Shown here in pieces: positions 45,693-55,381 of a DNA stretch of 64,000 bases. Position 1 is the stretch's first letter; each line of letters starts with the position of its first letter. The translations under genes were made by a program, and so were the position numbers. This DNA comes from Marinobacter sp. CHS3-4 (lineage in GTDB: Bacteria > Pseudomonadota > Gammaproteobacteria > Pseudomonadales > Oleiphilaceae): the NCBI RefSeq assembly GCF_030053415.1, contig NZ_JASGBJ010000003.1:1-64000 (forward strand), read 5' to 3'. Under the pieces are notes generated by a model, which saw only the letters and a list, made by a program, of their open reading frames with translations, was not told the origin of the DNA and searched no databases.

Positions 45693-46976
45693 TGCGTTGG
45701 GTGGCCGGTAGCTCAGCAGCCCCTGATCGATGAAGTCTTTCAGCACGATGTCGTAGGTTCCATCCGGCACCTCGCGGACGATTTTGTAATGCTCGCCGGA
45801 GGCGTCTTTCGGTCGTTTGGACAGATCCAGCTGACGGTAAGGGTTGATTGGATGCTTTTCGGCATCGCGCACCATCAATACTTTCGGGGTCAGTTTGCTG
45901 ATTTCGTTGGTGGCCACCACGATACCAACCTCGCCGTTTTCCATTTCCACAATCGAACCGGGCGGGTAAATCCCGATCATGCGGATGAACTCCACGGCCA
46001 GGTCCGGATCGAACTGTGTGCCCTTGTTTTTGTGGATGATCTGCAGTGCCTGCATAGAGGCGCGACCCTTGTCATAGACCCGGGAGCTGGTGATGGCGTC
46101 ATAGGTATCCACGAGGCCAACCATCTTGGCAAACAAAGGGATCTGGTGGCTCGACAGCCCGCGAGGGTAGCCCGACCCGTCCATGCGCTCGTGATGTGAA
46201 AACGCAGCATCCACCGCCGCGTGTTCAAGGGTGGGCAATCCGGCCAACACATCGCGACCATAGGTGGTGTGGTCTTTCATGATAGCGAATTCATCCGGTG
46301 TCAGCGCGCCCGGTTTGTTCAGAATCGCGTCGTCGATGCGCATCTTACCAACGTCGTGAAGCATGCCGCACAGCGCCACTTTGCGAATTTCCTCTTCCAG
46401 CATACCCATGTGCTTGCCAAACGCGGCACACAAAATGGACACGTTGATGCAATGCTCGGCGGTGTATTCGTCCTTGTTCTTTATTTTGCTCAGGAGCAGC
46501 AGCGCGTTGTCGTTGCGCAGGACGCTGTCGACCGTGTCGTCCACTGCCCCGCGTATTTCGTTGATGTCCAGCATGCGCCCGAGCCGGATGCTGGACATGA
46601 TGTTTTTGGCTGTGGTTTTGGCAGCGTCATAATGGACACGAGCCTTCTCGAGCTCCCTCGAGATGTCCACCTTGTTGATGTAGGTGATGCGCTTTTTCGG
46701 AACGGAGTTGGTGTCGTTTTTCTCGCCGGATTTTCCAGCACGGGAGGCGGCCGTATGCTTTTCATGCTGTGGCACTACTTCTACCCGGCCTTCCACGACG
46801 ACAGTCTCGCATTGTGCCTGCACGGCCCTCAGGTCCGCGTCGTTCTGGATCACGAATCCTTGAAGGAGGAAATCGGTTTCCTCCCATGGCCGGTCGAGAC
46901 GAACAACGTGCATGCCGATGGCCAACTGGGAAACCGGAACTTCCGTTTCAACAATGTCTTGGCGAAAAGAACTCAT
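45657..46976 (-). CDS. HD-GYP domain c-di-GMP phosphodiesterase
   Basis: This 439-residue protein has an N-terminal DUF3391 domain (about 10-130; VPVSQLAIGMHVVRLDRPW) and an HD-GYP domain (about 150-340). The metal motif CGMLHDVGKMRID and the HHERMDGSGYPRGL motif are intact, so c-di-GMP hydrolysis is likely. A C-terminal segment (GEVGIVVATNE) follows. It stands alone and ends 36 bases inside the convergent thioesterase gene. It would counter the two GGDEF cyclases in the window. Confidence 0.93.
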   Translation of the reverse strand: MSSFRQDIVETEVPVSQLAIGMHVVRLDRPWEETDFLLQGFVIQNDADLRAVQAQCETVVVEGRVEVVPQHEKHTAASRAGKSGEKNDTNSVPKKRITYINKVDISRELEKARVHYDAAKTTAKNIMSSIRLGRMLDINEIRGAVDDTVDSVLRNDNALLLLSKIKNKDEYTAEHCINVSILCAAFGKHMGMLEEEIRKVALCGMLHDVGKMRIDDAILNKPGALTPDEFAIMKDHTTYGRDVLAGLPTLEHAAVDAAFSHHERMDGSGYPRGLSSHQIPLFAKMVGLVDTYDAITSSRVYDKGRASMQALQIIHKNKGTQFDPDLAVEFIRMIGIYPPGSIVEMENGEVGIVVATNEISKLTPKVLMVRDAEKHPINPYRQLDLSKRPKDASGEHYKIVREVPDGTYDIVLKDFIDQGLLSYRPPNASAPIDDGHGKS

Positions 46977-47218
46977 CCGTCAGATTCCGACTGGCTAAGG
47001 GGGCGTCAGTTACAGCTGCTTATTATGCCGGTAATTCCGAGACCCTGTAGGCTTATAAGGTTGAAACTTTGTCAAACGTTGTAACCAAAAAAGCGACAGT
47101 CCACAAGTTAGATTAGCAGCGGCTAGCGTCCCTGCAACATACAGGTTTCGTACTCCAGCCGATCGAATTTGAGGGCGATCAGTGAACTACAAAGGCTCGA
47201 GTATGGCCCGCCGGGCGC

Positions 47219-47950
47219 TCATAAAGACATCAGTCCCCGGGTGAGGGCTGCAACGCCTGCGATTGCAGCAATGCCGAGAATAAACGGTCGAATTCGATCC
47301 AGACCCAGCCGGTTCACCAGTCGCCCGGACAGCCAGAATCCAACCAGCACCCCCGGCAGCGTGAGCCCCATGAGGATCAGTTCGTTTCGGCCGAGATAGT
47401 CGGAGGCCAACAGGGCGCTAATGCTCAACAGGCTGGCTGCCAGGAAAAACGCCGACATGTTGGCCCTCACCAGAGGGCCTTTCTGATCCTGATAGATCAT
47501 CGCAATGGGTGGTCCACCCACGGCGGTGATGGTGCCCATGTAGGTAGACGCGACGCCCGCCAGGGTGCTGTTGCGGGCATTCAACTGAGGCCGAAGACCA
47601 CCGAGGCTCAGGCCGACACCGATCAGGATCAATATACCAAAGGCTAACTCGAATCCTTTGGGCGACATCCAGTAGAGTGTGAGTCCGGCGAAGACAGCCC
47701 CGACCACACCGCCGCCGATGGCAAAGCGCACCTGGCGAAATTCCAGGGACTGCCGGTTGCGCACAAGCATCAGGATCACCAGTACCACAGAGTTGAGGAT
47801 GAGCGGGGCGGGCAACAGCGTCGGGCTGATCAGAAACAGAAGCGGCGCGGCCAGAGTCCCGATGCCGTAGCCAGCAACCCCTTGAAGGCAGGCCCCGGCC
47901 ATCAGCGCCAGGTTGGCCAGGATCAGTTGTAGCAGGCTCAGGTCAGTCAT
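47219..47950 (-). CDS. TauE/SafE family membrane transporter
   Basis: This 243-residue membrane protein has about eight helices in two repeats, with GACLQGVAGYGIGTLAAPLL at the start and STYMGTITAVGGPPIAM in the second half, both typical of TauE/SafE (sulfite exporter) proteins. Members export sulfite or sulfoacetate or have unknown substrates. The 241-base gap to the HD-GYP gene contains no gene that I can support. Confidence 0.88.
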   Translation of the reverse strand: MTDLSLLQLILANLALMAGACLQGVAGYGIGTLAAPLLFLISPTLLPAPLILNSVVLVILMLVRNRQSLEFRQVRFAIGGGVVGAVFAGLTLYWMSPKGFELAFGILILIGVGLSLGGLRPQLNARNSTLAGVASTYMGTITAVGGPPIAMIYQDQKGPLVRANMSAFFLAASLLSISALLASDYLGRNELILMGLTLPGVLVGFWLSGRLVNRLGLDRIRPFILGIAAIAGVAALTRGLMSL

Positions 47951-48060
47951 GTGGCAATCGTCCAGCGTGAAGCAATTATCGGGTCTCGGTGTGTTGATAC
48001 CACAGGGTGCAGATCAGAAAAACTGTTAATCTGAACGGTTTACATCATAGGAGAAGCCAG

Positions 48061-48975
48061 ATGCAGGTTGAGCCAGGCCCCGCTCGAGGCGTCGTTTACG
48101 GACTGTCGGCTTATACCCTTTGGGGACTGTTCCCACTGTATTTTGCGCTGTTTTCGGGGGTGCCCTCCTATGAGGTGCTGATTCATCGGGTGGTGTGGTC
48201 CTGCCTGTTTCTGGCAATCGTGATTGCCGTTCTTCAGCGCTGGGCACCGGTTAAAGCCGCGCTGACGCAGCCCAAAAAACTGGGTTTCGTACTCGGTTGT
48301 GCTGTGTTCATTGCCCTCAACTGGCTGGTGTACATTTATGCGGTCGAAACCCGCCATGTGCTTCAGGCCAGCCTCGGCTATTTCCTGACACCCCTCGTCA
48401 ACGTTGCGTTGGGGCTGATCGTATTGCGGGAGCGTATTTCCCGTCTGCAGATAGTCGCTGTGGTGTTGGCGGCGGTGGCAATTCTTTACCAGCTGGTTTT
48501 GCTGGGCGTGGTCCCCTGGATATCGCTGCTACTGGCATTCAGTTTCGGCACCTACGGGCTGTTGAGAAAGCAGGTTTCGTTGGACGGTTTGTCCGGTCTG
48601 TTCGTTGAAACCTTACTGCTCCTGCCGCTGGGTCTCTTAGCCCTGGCGGCGATGGAAATCACCGGCACCTCCCACTTCACGGATCGACCGCAACTGACTC
48701 TGCTGCTGATGTCCAGCGGTATTGTCACGGCGGTGCCACTGCTGTTTTTCGCGGGTGCGGCCCGACGTCTGCGTCTGGCCACTATCGGCTTTCTGATGTA
48801 CATCAACCCGACTCTGCAGTTTGCCCTGGCGCTGCTGGTGTTCAACGAGCCGCTGAGTGAGGAGAAACTGTTGAGTTTCGCAATGATCTGGGTGGCGCTG
48901 GCTCTGTACTCCTGGTCTGCCTGGCAGGGGCGTCGGACGGCTGAAGGCCGCCCGCCGTTGCCTTCTAAAGACTGA
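48061..48975 (+). CDS. rarD: RarD-type EamA/DMT transporter
   Basis: This 304-residue membrane protein has ten helices in two EamA repeats. The opening ARGVVYGLSAYTLWGLFPLYF and VLIHRVVWSCLFL, and the late FLMYINPTLQFALALLVFNEPLS, are characteristic of RarD, a proposed drug/metabolite exporter. I chose ATG at 48061 because AGGAGAAG lies just upstream; the 18 extra codons of the longer reading are not hydrophobic. Its stop is three bases from the convergent DCC gene. Confidence 0.92.
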   Translation: MQVEPGPARGVVYGLSAYTLWGLFPLYFALFSGVPSYEVLIHRVVWSCLFLAIVIAVLQRWAPVKAALTQPKKLGFVLGCAVFIALNWLVYIYAVETRHVLQASLGYFLTPLVNVALGLIVLRERISRLQIVAVVLAAVAILYQLVLLGVVPWISLLLAFSFGTYGLLRKQVSLDGLSGLFVETLLLLPLGLLALAAMEITGTSHFTDRPQLTLLLMSSGIVTAVPLLFFAGAARRLRLATIGFLMYINPTLQFALALLVFNEPLSEEKLLSFAMIWVALALYSWSAWQGRRTAEGRPPLPSKD

Positions 48976-48978
48976 CTG

Positions 48979-49338
48979 TCAGGAATCGATGCCGCAGGCC
49001 TGGCACGCATATTTGCGTTCGTAGCGACGGTCCGCCCAGGATTCGTACACGCGCGAGGCGATTGGATATATGACGGGCCACAGCAAGGTGGCGAACATAA
49101 AACCATAGCGGGTGTGGGACCAGGCACGGACATTGGCTGGAAGGCCGATGACCCATTGGCCATCTCCCGTGAGCAGATGCAGCCGCCGCAGCATGGCCTC
49201 TTTGTCGGGGAGCAGGCCTTTCCGGTTTTCCTGAGCGTGAATATCCGCAAAAACAAGATTGCCGGTTTCCAGCTTGCGAAGCATGTTTATTTCCCGCGCA
49301 CAAAGCGGGCACTGCCCATCATAGAACAGGGTGTCCAT
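48979..49338 (-). CDS. DCC family (DUF393) thiol-disulfide oxidoreductase-like protein
   Basis: This 119-residue protein has YDGQCPLCAREINML near the start, the CxxC motif of the DCC family, and a basic C-terminus (YERKYACQACGIDS). The family is related to thioredoxin-fold proteins, but a specific role is not known. I chose ATG at 49338, with GGAGG about six bases upstream. A short hydrophobic segment (YGFMFATLLWPVIYPI) suggests membrane association. Confidence 0.88.
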   Translation of the reverse strand: MDTLFYDGQCPLCAREINMLRKLETGNLVFADIHAQENRKGLLPDKEAMLRRLHLLTGDGQWVIGLPANVRAWSHTRYGFMFATLLWPVIYPIASRVYESWADRRYERKYACQACGIDS

Positions 49339-49451
49339 GGATACCTCCAGAGGTTTATGACGCAGGTATACGTCTGCGGAAACCATTTCGGATGTATGTC
49401 CGGTGAACTAAGATGGTAATCGTTTTTCCAATCAACGATTCAGGCTCGATT

Positions 49452-50531
49452 ATGCTGACAAAAACCACGCTGATCCGACTTTCTGCGGTTCTGGCACTGC
49501 TGTTTTCTTTTTCAACAATGGCGCAGGAAACTTACCGCCTGAGGCTGGCGGAAACCTGGGGCCCAAATTCACCGATACTGGGAGACACCACCCGCCATAT
49601 GGCTGCAATGGCTGAAAAAATGTCGGATGGTCGTCTTCAAATTCGCATCGATTCGTCGAACAAGCACAAAGCCCCTTTCGGAATTTTCGACATGGTGAAA
49701 GCCGGGCAATACGACATGGGTCATACCGCCTCTTATTACTATAAAGGGGTGATACCCAACGCCATGTATTTCACCACGGTACCCTTTGGCATGATTGCGC
49801 CGGAGCAATACGCCTGGTTCTACTACGGCGGCGGCATGCAGCTGATGGAAAAGGTTTACCGGCCCCATGGTCTGTTGTCCTTTCCCGGCGGCAACACCGG
49901 CAATCAAATGGGCGGCTGGTTTACTGAGGAAATAACCAGCCTGGAAGACCTCCAGGGCCTGAAGATGCGCACGCCGGGGTTTGCGGGTGAAGTTATGGCT
50001 GAGCTGGGGGTCGCGGTGACCAATATCCCACCAGGTGAGCTTTATACGGCGCTGGAGCGGGGTACCATCGATGCTCTTGAGTGGGTCGGCCCTGCGCTGG
50101 ATTTCGATATGGGCTTCCATCAGATTGCCAAACACTATTATTCCGGGTGGCAGGAACCGGCCGCGGAAGTTCAGTTCCTGATCAATGAAAAGAGCTGGAA
50201 CAAGCTGCCCACCGACCTTCAGGAAATCCTTAGGGTGGCTATGCGTACGGCGGCCTATGACATGTATGCCCAGAGCATGCATTTAAGCGGCAAGGCCTGG
50301 GCAAAAATGAAGGATGATTACCCGGAAGTCAGTCACGAGACCTTCCCGCCGGAAGTGATCGATGCGCTGCGCGACGCGACGGAAAAATTGTTGGCCGAAG
50401 CGGCGGAGAATGATCCCCTGGCCGATGAAATCATCAGCTCGCAAAGGTCTTATCTCAAACAGATACGACAATGGACGGCCATTTCAGACAAGGCCTATCT
50501 GAACAGTGTTTCGTCGGAAGCCAAGGACTGA
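49452..50531 (+). CDS. TRAP transporter solute-binding protein, orphan (DctP family)
   Basis: This 359-residue periplasmic protein has a signal peptide (MLTKTTLIRLSAVLALLFSFSTMA, cleavage near residue 24) and the DctP fold. LKMRTPGFAGEVMAELGVAVTNIPPGELYTALERGTIDALEWVGP contains the conserved Arg used for carboxylate binding. It is of the branch with mannonic/lactate-type substrates rather than ectoine. No TRAP permease gene adjoins it; the next gene is a diguanylate cyclase 46 bases on. It may therefore deliver substrate to a distant permease or act as a sensor. Confidence 0.9.
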   Translation: MLTKTTLIRLSAVLALLFSFSTMAQETYRLRLAETWGPNSPILGDTTRHMAAMAEKMSDGRLQIRIDSSNKHKAPFGIFDMVKAGQYDMGHTASYYYKGVIPNAMYFTTVPFGMIAPEQYAWFYYGGGMQLMEKVYRPHGLLSFPGGNTGNQMGGWFTEEITSLEDLQGLKMRTPGFAGEVMAELGVAVTNIPPGELYTALERGTIDALEWVGPALDFDMGFHQIAKHYYSGWQEPAAEVQFLINEKSWNKLPTDLQEILRVAMRTAAYDMYAQSMHLSGKAWAKMKDDYPEVSHETFPPEVIDALRDATEKLLAEAAENDPLADEIISSQRSYLKQIRQWTAISDKAYLNSVSSEAKD

Positions 50532-50577
50532 ACTATACTTCAAAAAGTGTAAATTTCAGCGGCAGGTGTCTTAACCT

Positions 50578-52845
50578 ATGAACACATGGACTTGCTCATG
50601 GACTGGGCGCCTGGCTCTGACGGTGATTATCTGCTTTTGCTATCCATCGCTTTCTCAGGCCAAGACCGATCTGGAAACAGGTTGGGAGTATCGTTGGGGT
50701 GATTCACCGTTCACGGATGAAGGGATCCCGGAATGGACGCTTGAGGATGAGCCGGAACAGTGGAACGCCATCGGCTTTCCCTCGAACCCGCCCAACCGGC
50801 AAGGCAGGGATCAGGTCTGGTATCGGGTTGCATTGCCAGATGGTCCCTGGCGAGAGCCGGTTCTCTACATCTTCAGTGTGGATCTGATCGTTCAGCTCTG
50901 GCTGGATGGCGATAAAATCTATCAGTACGGCCATTTCAACGAGAATGGAAAGGGAAAGTTTGAAGGCTGGCCCTGGCACGCCATTACCTTGCCTGAGGGT
51001 TTTCAAGGCAAAGAGGCCTACTTCCGGATCTATTCAGACTACACCGACATTGGCCTTTGGGGTGAAGTGGCCATCATGGAGAGTTCCGCACTGACTCTCT
51101 ATATTCTGAACAATTCTCTTGAAGCGCTTTTGATTGCCGGTTTCTCGGCGCTGATTGCGGTGTTGTCGATTATTTTTGCGTTGCTTCAGGAGAGCAAAAA
51201 GACGTTTGCCAGCCTGGCGCTGTTTGCCATCTTATCTTCCATCCTCCTGATCGCAGAAAGCCAGGCCAGGCAATTGATCTTCAATGCGCCACTGGCCTGG
51301 GACTATCTGGCTGCCGGGTCCTACTTCTTGTTGCCTGTGGCGATGGCATTGCTGCTGGAACAGTGGTTTGAAGATCAACGGCCCTGGCTGATCAACCTGA
51401 TGTGGAAGATCCATCTGGGCTATTTCGTGGTGGCGTTGGTATTGGCAGGCGTCGGTGTGGTGAACCTGTCAACGACCTTCCCGATATTCGATGTTCTGTT
51501 GCTGGCCTCCATGACCACCATCACCGTCCTGGTGGTGCGCAGGTTCAGGCACCTGGCCCTGCAGCAGCAGGCCATTCTGCTGGCTTATGGTCTGTTTGGC
51601 GCGTTGCTTGTGATCGACATGGCGGTTGCTCATGGGTTTCTTCCCTGGTGGAGAGTGCCGTTGAGCTGGGGCGCCCTGGTGTTTTCCCTGGTCGTGGTCG
51701 TTATTTCGCTGTATCACTATGCCAACACCCAGCAGTCTCTCAAGCTGCTTAACCAGTCGCTGGAAGAGAAAGTTAATGAACGAACGGCCCGGGCAGAATC
51801 CCTTGCCCGAAGAGAGCAGGCGCGAGTGCGGCTGCTCACATTCGAGAATGAGAAAACCCGGATTCTGAACGATATCATTGCTGCTCTGCAGGACTGCATC
51901 AGCGTTCATCAGACGTTTCAGGTGCTGTCCCGAATGTTGCCTGATCTGTGCAGCCCGATGAAAGGTTCTCTCTATCTCAGGACGGAGGATGGCATGGCTT
52001 ACCGATTGCTGAATCAATGGGGCTATGCCGGCGAGGACCACCCGAGCGAGCGACTGGAAACGCCGCATGGACCGCCGCCGAACACAGACCTGTCCGATCA
52101 CTTTCTGTCTGAAACGGATTTTGCCAGGGGTAAGCAGCTTTCTGAGGATAATTTGTGCCTTTGGGTGAGTGTGCAATCTGCAACGCGGGGCACGGTGCCA
52201 CTGGGACTGATTTTTCTGAACGTGCCAGAATCCTTGGTTAATGACGATTCCCAATTTGGCGCGGTCAAATTGTTTCAGTCACTCATCCAGGGCGTCCAGA
52301 AGATCGGTATTACGATTTCTGGTATCAGCCTGAGGGAGGAGTTGAAGAAGTACTCGTACGAGGATGCACTGACGGGCTTGAAGAACCGCCGTTATTTCGA
52401 TCAGTTATTTGAGCATGAAACGGCGGTTGCCCTTCGCAGTGATAAACCACTGGCGCTGTTGATGATGGACATCGATCATTTCAAACGATTCAACGATACC
52501 TATGGCCACGAGGCGGGCGATGCGGCGCTAAGATCGGTTTCATCACTGCTTCTCAAGCATTTCCGTGAGAGTGATGTGGTGTGTCGTTATGGCGGGGAGG
52601 AGTTTGTTGTGATCATGACTGGCACCACTCTGAAAGCTACCGCTGATAAAGCAGCGGAACTGGTCAGAGCGACTGGCCAGAATCCGGTGGCGCATGGCGA
52701 TCAGGAATTGCCGGGGGTAACACTGTCGGTGGGCGTGGCGGGGTGGCCGGAGTCTGCAGAAACCCCGATCAGCCTCTTGGGTCAGGCTGACCGGGCACTG
52801 TATCGCGCAAAAGAGATGGGTAGGAACAGGGTCGAGATCTACTGA
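50578..52845 (+). CDS. Membrane diguanylate cyclase with 7TM-DISM sensor, coiled coil, GAF-like and GGDEF domains
   Basis: This 755-residue protein has a signal peptide, a periplasmic jelly-roll-like domain (about 30-180; WYRVALPDG, LWLDGDKIYQYG) and seven membrane helices (about 180-390), the 7TMR-DISM layout. A coiled coil follows (390-440, LNQSLEEKVNERTARAESL), then a GAF-like region (450-585) and a GGDEF domain (595-755). The active site is YGGEEF and the I-site RESD lies five residues before it, so it should make c-di-GMP under product inhibition. The extracytoplasmic domain may bind a carbohydrate. It lies directly after an orphan TRAP binding protein. Confidence 0.92.
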   Translation: MNTWTCSWTGRLALTVIICFCYPSLSQAKTDLETGWEYRWGDSPFTDEGIPEWTLEDEPEQWNAIGFPSNPPNRQGRDQVWYRVALPDGPWREPVLYIFSVDLIVQLWLDGDKIYQYGHFNENGKGKFEGWPWHAITLPEGFQGKEAYFRIYSDYTDIGLWGEVAIMESSALTLYILNNSLEALLIAGFSALIAVLSIIFALLQESKKTFASLALFAILSSILLIAESQARQLIFNAPLAWDYLAAGSYFLLPVAMALLLEQWFEDQRPWLINLMWKIHLGYFVVALVLAGVGVVNLSTTFPIFDVLLLASMTTITVLVVRRFRHLALQQQAILLAYGLFGALLVIDMAVAHGFLPWWRVPLSWGALVFSLVVVVISLYHYANTQQSLKLLNQSLEEKVNERTARAESLARREQARVRLLTFENEKTRILNDIIAALQDCISVHQTFQVLSRMLPDLCSPMKGSLYLRTEDGMAYRLLNQWGYAGEDHPSERLETPHGPPPNTDLSDHFLSETDFARGKQLSEDNLCLWVSVQSATRGTVPLGLIFLNVPESLVNDDSQFGAVKLFQSLIQGVQKIGITISGISLREELKKYSYEDALTGLKNRRYFDQLFEHETAVALRSDKPLALLMMDIDHFKRFNDTYGHEAGDAALRSVSSLLLKHFRESDVVCRYGGEEFVVIMTGTTLKATADKAAELVRATGQNPVAHGDQELPGVTLSVGVAGWPESAETPISLLGQADRALYRAKEMGRNRVEIY

Positions 52846-52854
52846 TCTGGCACC

Positions 52855-53295
52855 TTAAACGACCAGCACTGGGCACTTCGCGTTTGATGCGACTCGATGC
52901 GACACGCTACCCAGAAACATGCCGTCTTTGTCGCTGTGGGTGCCTTTCGTGCCTATCACAATCAGATCCACGCCCTTCTCCTGGGCGAACTCAATGATCA
53001 CTTTGGAAGGCTTTCCAGCTTTCACAAACCCCCTTACATCAGTGCCTCCACGCTCTGCCGCCAGCTTTTTCGCGTGCTCCACAACTTCTTTCGCGTAGTC
53101 GGAAAGCACTTTGTCTGGAATATCCATTTCAGCCGGCCGTCCAATCGAGAGTGACGCCTCGAAGAGGCTGTGGTGTTTGTACACACACAGCAGCATGATT
53201 TCTGCGTCGGTAATTTTCTGCAGCTCAATCGCTTTGCTCAGGGCATCAAATGATGTCATTGAGCCATCCACTGCCACCAGAATTCGCTTGAACAT
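52855..53295 (-). CDS. teaD: Universal stress protein, TeaD-type regulator of the TRAP transporter
   Basis: This 146-residue UspA-family protein has VAVDGSMTSFDAL at the start and the ATP-binding motif GTKGTHSDKDGMFLGSVSHRV near 120 (G-x2-G-x9-G-S). In Halomonas, TeaD is encoded with TeaABC, binds ATP and modulates ectoine uptake. Here it follows the large permease gene by 44 bases with AAGGAG before its ATG, so it is the last gene of the tea operon. The name is by gene order and family match. Confidence 0.8.
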   Translation of the reverse strand: MFKRILVAVDGSMTSFDALSKAIELQKITDAEIMLLCVYKHHSLFEASLSIGRPAEMDIPDKVLSDYAKEVVEHAKKLAAERGGTDVRGFVKAGKPSKVIIEFAQEKGVDLIVIGTKGTHSDKDGMFLGSVSHRVASNAKCPVLVV

Positions 53296-53339
53296 GTCAG
53301 TCTCCTTGTTGTTCGTCCATCAGCCGCTGGCCCGCCTGA

Positions 53340-54626
53340 CTAATCTCTGAACGCCAGGTCTCGCAGGAACAGCGCGATGTCCGGGAATGCGATGATCAAG
53401 CCGGCCGCCCCTATCAACATGATGATGAACGGCGGCGTGCCGCGGATAACCTCTAGGTAGGGTCGTTTGAAGATCGCGATGGCGGTGAATATGTCACAGC
53501 CAAAGGGCGGCGTGGCAGAGCCAATCGCCACCTGCAGGGTAATCAGAACGCCCACCAGGACGGGATCGAGGCCGGTGGCCTCAATAGCTGGCGCGAAGAT
53601 CGGCGTCAGTACCAGGATCACCACAATGGGGTCCACGAACATACAGGCTATAAAGAAGGCAATGCAGATGGTGACCATCACGCCCACAGGGCCCATGTCA
53701 CTGATGCCCACCGCCTCCAGAATGGACTGGGGGATCTGGGCAAAAGAGATGATCCATGAGAAGCCGTTGCCGACAGCCACCAGAATGAAAACCACCGCCG
53801 TGATCAGACCGGTAGACTTGGCAATGCGATAGATGTCCGGCAGTTTCAGGGAGCGGAATACCAGAAATTCCAGCAGGAAAGCGTAGAGCACGCACACAGC
53901 TGCCGCTTCCGTTGGGCTGAAGATGCCGCCGTAGATACCGCCAACGATGATCACCGGGAAGAACAGTGGCCAGAGCGCACCGCGAACCGATCTGGCTCTC
54001 TCGCCCCAGGTTGATTTTTCCTCCGTGGGCACGTTGTTCCGGTAGGCGTAGATCAGACAGTAAATAGAGAACATGACCAGAATCATGAGACCGGGGCCGA
54101 CACCGGCGATGAACAGTTCGGCAATGGAGGTCTCTGAGATAACGCCGTAGATAATCATGCCGATGCTCGGCGGAATCAGGAACGCGATGTCGGACGAGTT
54201 GATGATCAGTGCCAGGGTGAAGGGGTCGGAATAACCCGCTTTCAGCATTTTGGGGCGCAGCGGTGACCCTACCGCCACCACGGTCGCCTGCGTGGAACCA
54301 GAAACCGCCCCAAACAGGGTGCAGGAGGTCGCGGTACTGATCGCCAGACCACCCTTAACATGGCCGATGAATGCCATCACCATGTTGATCAATCGGTCAG
54401 CGGACTGGCCTCGAGTCATGATGTCCGCCGCCAGAATGAACATGGGCACTGCAATCAGTGACGCAGGGCGTATGCCGCCCATCATCTGTTGAATGAACGT
54501 TCCCATCTGTCCGAAGCCATCGAACATCATCACGAAGCCAAAAACGGCACCGGTGATCAGCGGCACCATCATCGGGAAGCCCAGCAGAAGCAGCCCGATC
54601 ATGATCACCATCATTATAGTTGCCAT
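53340..54626 (-). CDS. teaC: TRAP transporter large permease subunit (TeaC-like)
   Basis: This 428-residue inner-membrane protein has about 12 helices: LLLGFPMMVPLITGAVFG, SGSTQATVVAVGSPLRPKMLKAGY and LIPPSIGMIIYG. These are typical of DctM-type subunits, which carry the ion-coupled transport path. With the SBP and small subunit of the same operon it resembles TeaABC, the osmoregulated ectoine and hydroxyectoine uptake system of halophiles. Confidence 0.88.
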   Translation of the reverse strand: MATIMMVIMIGLLLLGFPMMVPLITGAVFGFVMMFDGFGQMGTFIQQMMGGIRPASLIAVPMFILAADIMTRGQSADRLINMVMAFIGHVKGGLAISTATSCTLFGAVSGSTQATVVAVGSPLRPKMLKAGYSDPFTLALIINSSDIAFLIPPSIGMIIYGVISETSIAELFIAGVGPGLMILVMFSIYCLIYAYRNNVPTEEKSTWGERARSVRGALWPLFFPVIIVGGIYGGIFSPTEAAAVCVLYAFLLEFLVFRSLKLPDIYRIAKSTGLITAVVFILVAVGNGFSWIISFAQIPQSILEAVGISDMGPVGVMVTICIAFFIACMFVDPIVVILVLTPIFAPAIEATGLDPVLVGVLITLQVAIGSATPPFGCDIFTAIAIFKRPYLEVIRGTPPFIIMLIGAAGLIIAFPDIALFLRDLAFRD

Positions 54627-54658
54627 GAATTCTATCCTTTTATTGCAGCTTCAGAGGG

Positions 54659-55252
54659 TCAGACTTCGGACTCGGTGTCCGCATAGCCGTCTACAACACC
54701 GGTGGAGAGATACACATCCTTGCTGGTGAAGTTTTTGACGGCGGTCAAAAAGTACTGGATACCAGTGATCGCAAAACCGACCGGTGCCCAGATATAAATC
54801 CACCAGATCTCGAAGCCCAGGGCAGGCAGAATCCGGCCACGGCTGTGCAGGGTCTCAATGTAGCCGTAGGAGTGGTAGCAGAGGAAAAACATCACCACCG
54901 AGGTGAACAGCGCGATAAAGATCATCAGCGCCTTGCGGCCTTTGGTCGGTATGGCGTCATAAATGGCCGACATGCGGATATGGCGTCCGTGACGGGCCGC
55001 GTATCCGATGCCGGCAAAGGTAATCAGGATAATCAGAATTCGGTTGATCTCGCCCGAGAAAAACAGGCCTTCGCCGAAGACGAAGCGGGCAATCACGTTA
55101 ACGCAGGTATTAACTGCCATCAGGATTACGCCCATGGCGAGCATAACGGCTTCTATTTTACTGATATAGACATCAATGGTTCCCAGAAACCCGGGTAAGC
55201 CGGACTCATAGGTGCCGGTGTCGTCTTCAAAATCCGGGGAATTCTCTGACAT
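54659..55252 (-). CDS. teaB: TRAP transporter small permease subunit (TeaB-like)
   Basis: This 197-residue protein has four membrane helices in the DctQ pattern: VYISKIEAVMLAMGVILMAV, FVFGEGLFFSGEINRILIIL, GYAARHGRHIRMSA and ALGFEIWWIYIWAPVGFA. It forms the membrane complex with the large subunit. It lies 32 bases before the large subunit and 129 bases after the SBP, the gap holding a stem-loop. Confidence 0.85.
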   Translation of the reverse strand: MSENSPDFEDDTGTYESGLPGFLGTIDVYISKIEAVMLAMGVILMAVNTCVNVIARFVFGEGLFFSGEINRILIILITFAGIGYAARHGRHIRMSAIYDAIPTKGRKALMIFIALFTSVVMFFLCYHSYGYIETLHSRGRILPALGFEIWWIYIWAPVGFAITGIQYFLTAVKNFTSKDVYLSTGVVDGYADTESEV

Positions 55253-55341
55253 GGGAACGCTCCATAGCAGTGTGCTCCCGACCGGTGGAGAGAGCTCCCG
55301 ATTTATAATTGGGGCTCATCGGCGGGGCGGAGTAAATGCAA

Positions 55342-55371
55342 AATCCCCGCCGGAGAGGCTCGGCGGGGATT
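55342..55371 (-). terminator. Intra-operon stem-loop between teaA and teaB
   Basis: On the minus strand, AATCCCCGCCG and CGGCGGGGATT form an 11-bp stem and are followed by a short T-run (TTTG). It lies ten bases after the teaA stop. Its place suggests an attenuator or 3' stabiliser that keeps the binding protein in excess over the membrane subunits. Confidence 0.7.
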
Positions 55372-55381
55372 CTTCCTTCGC

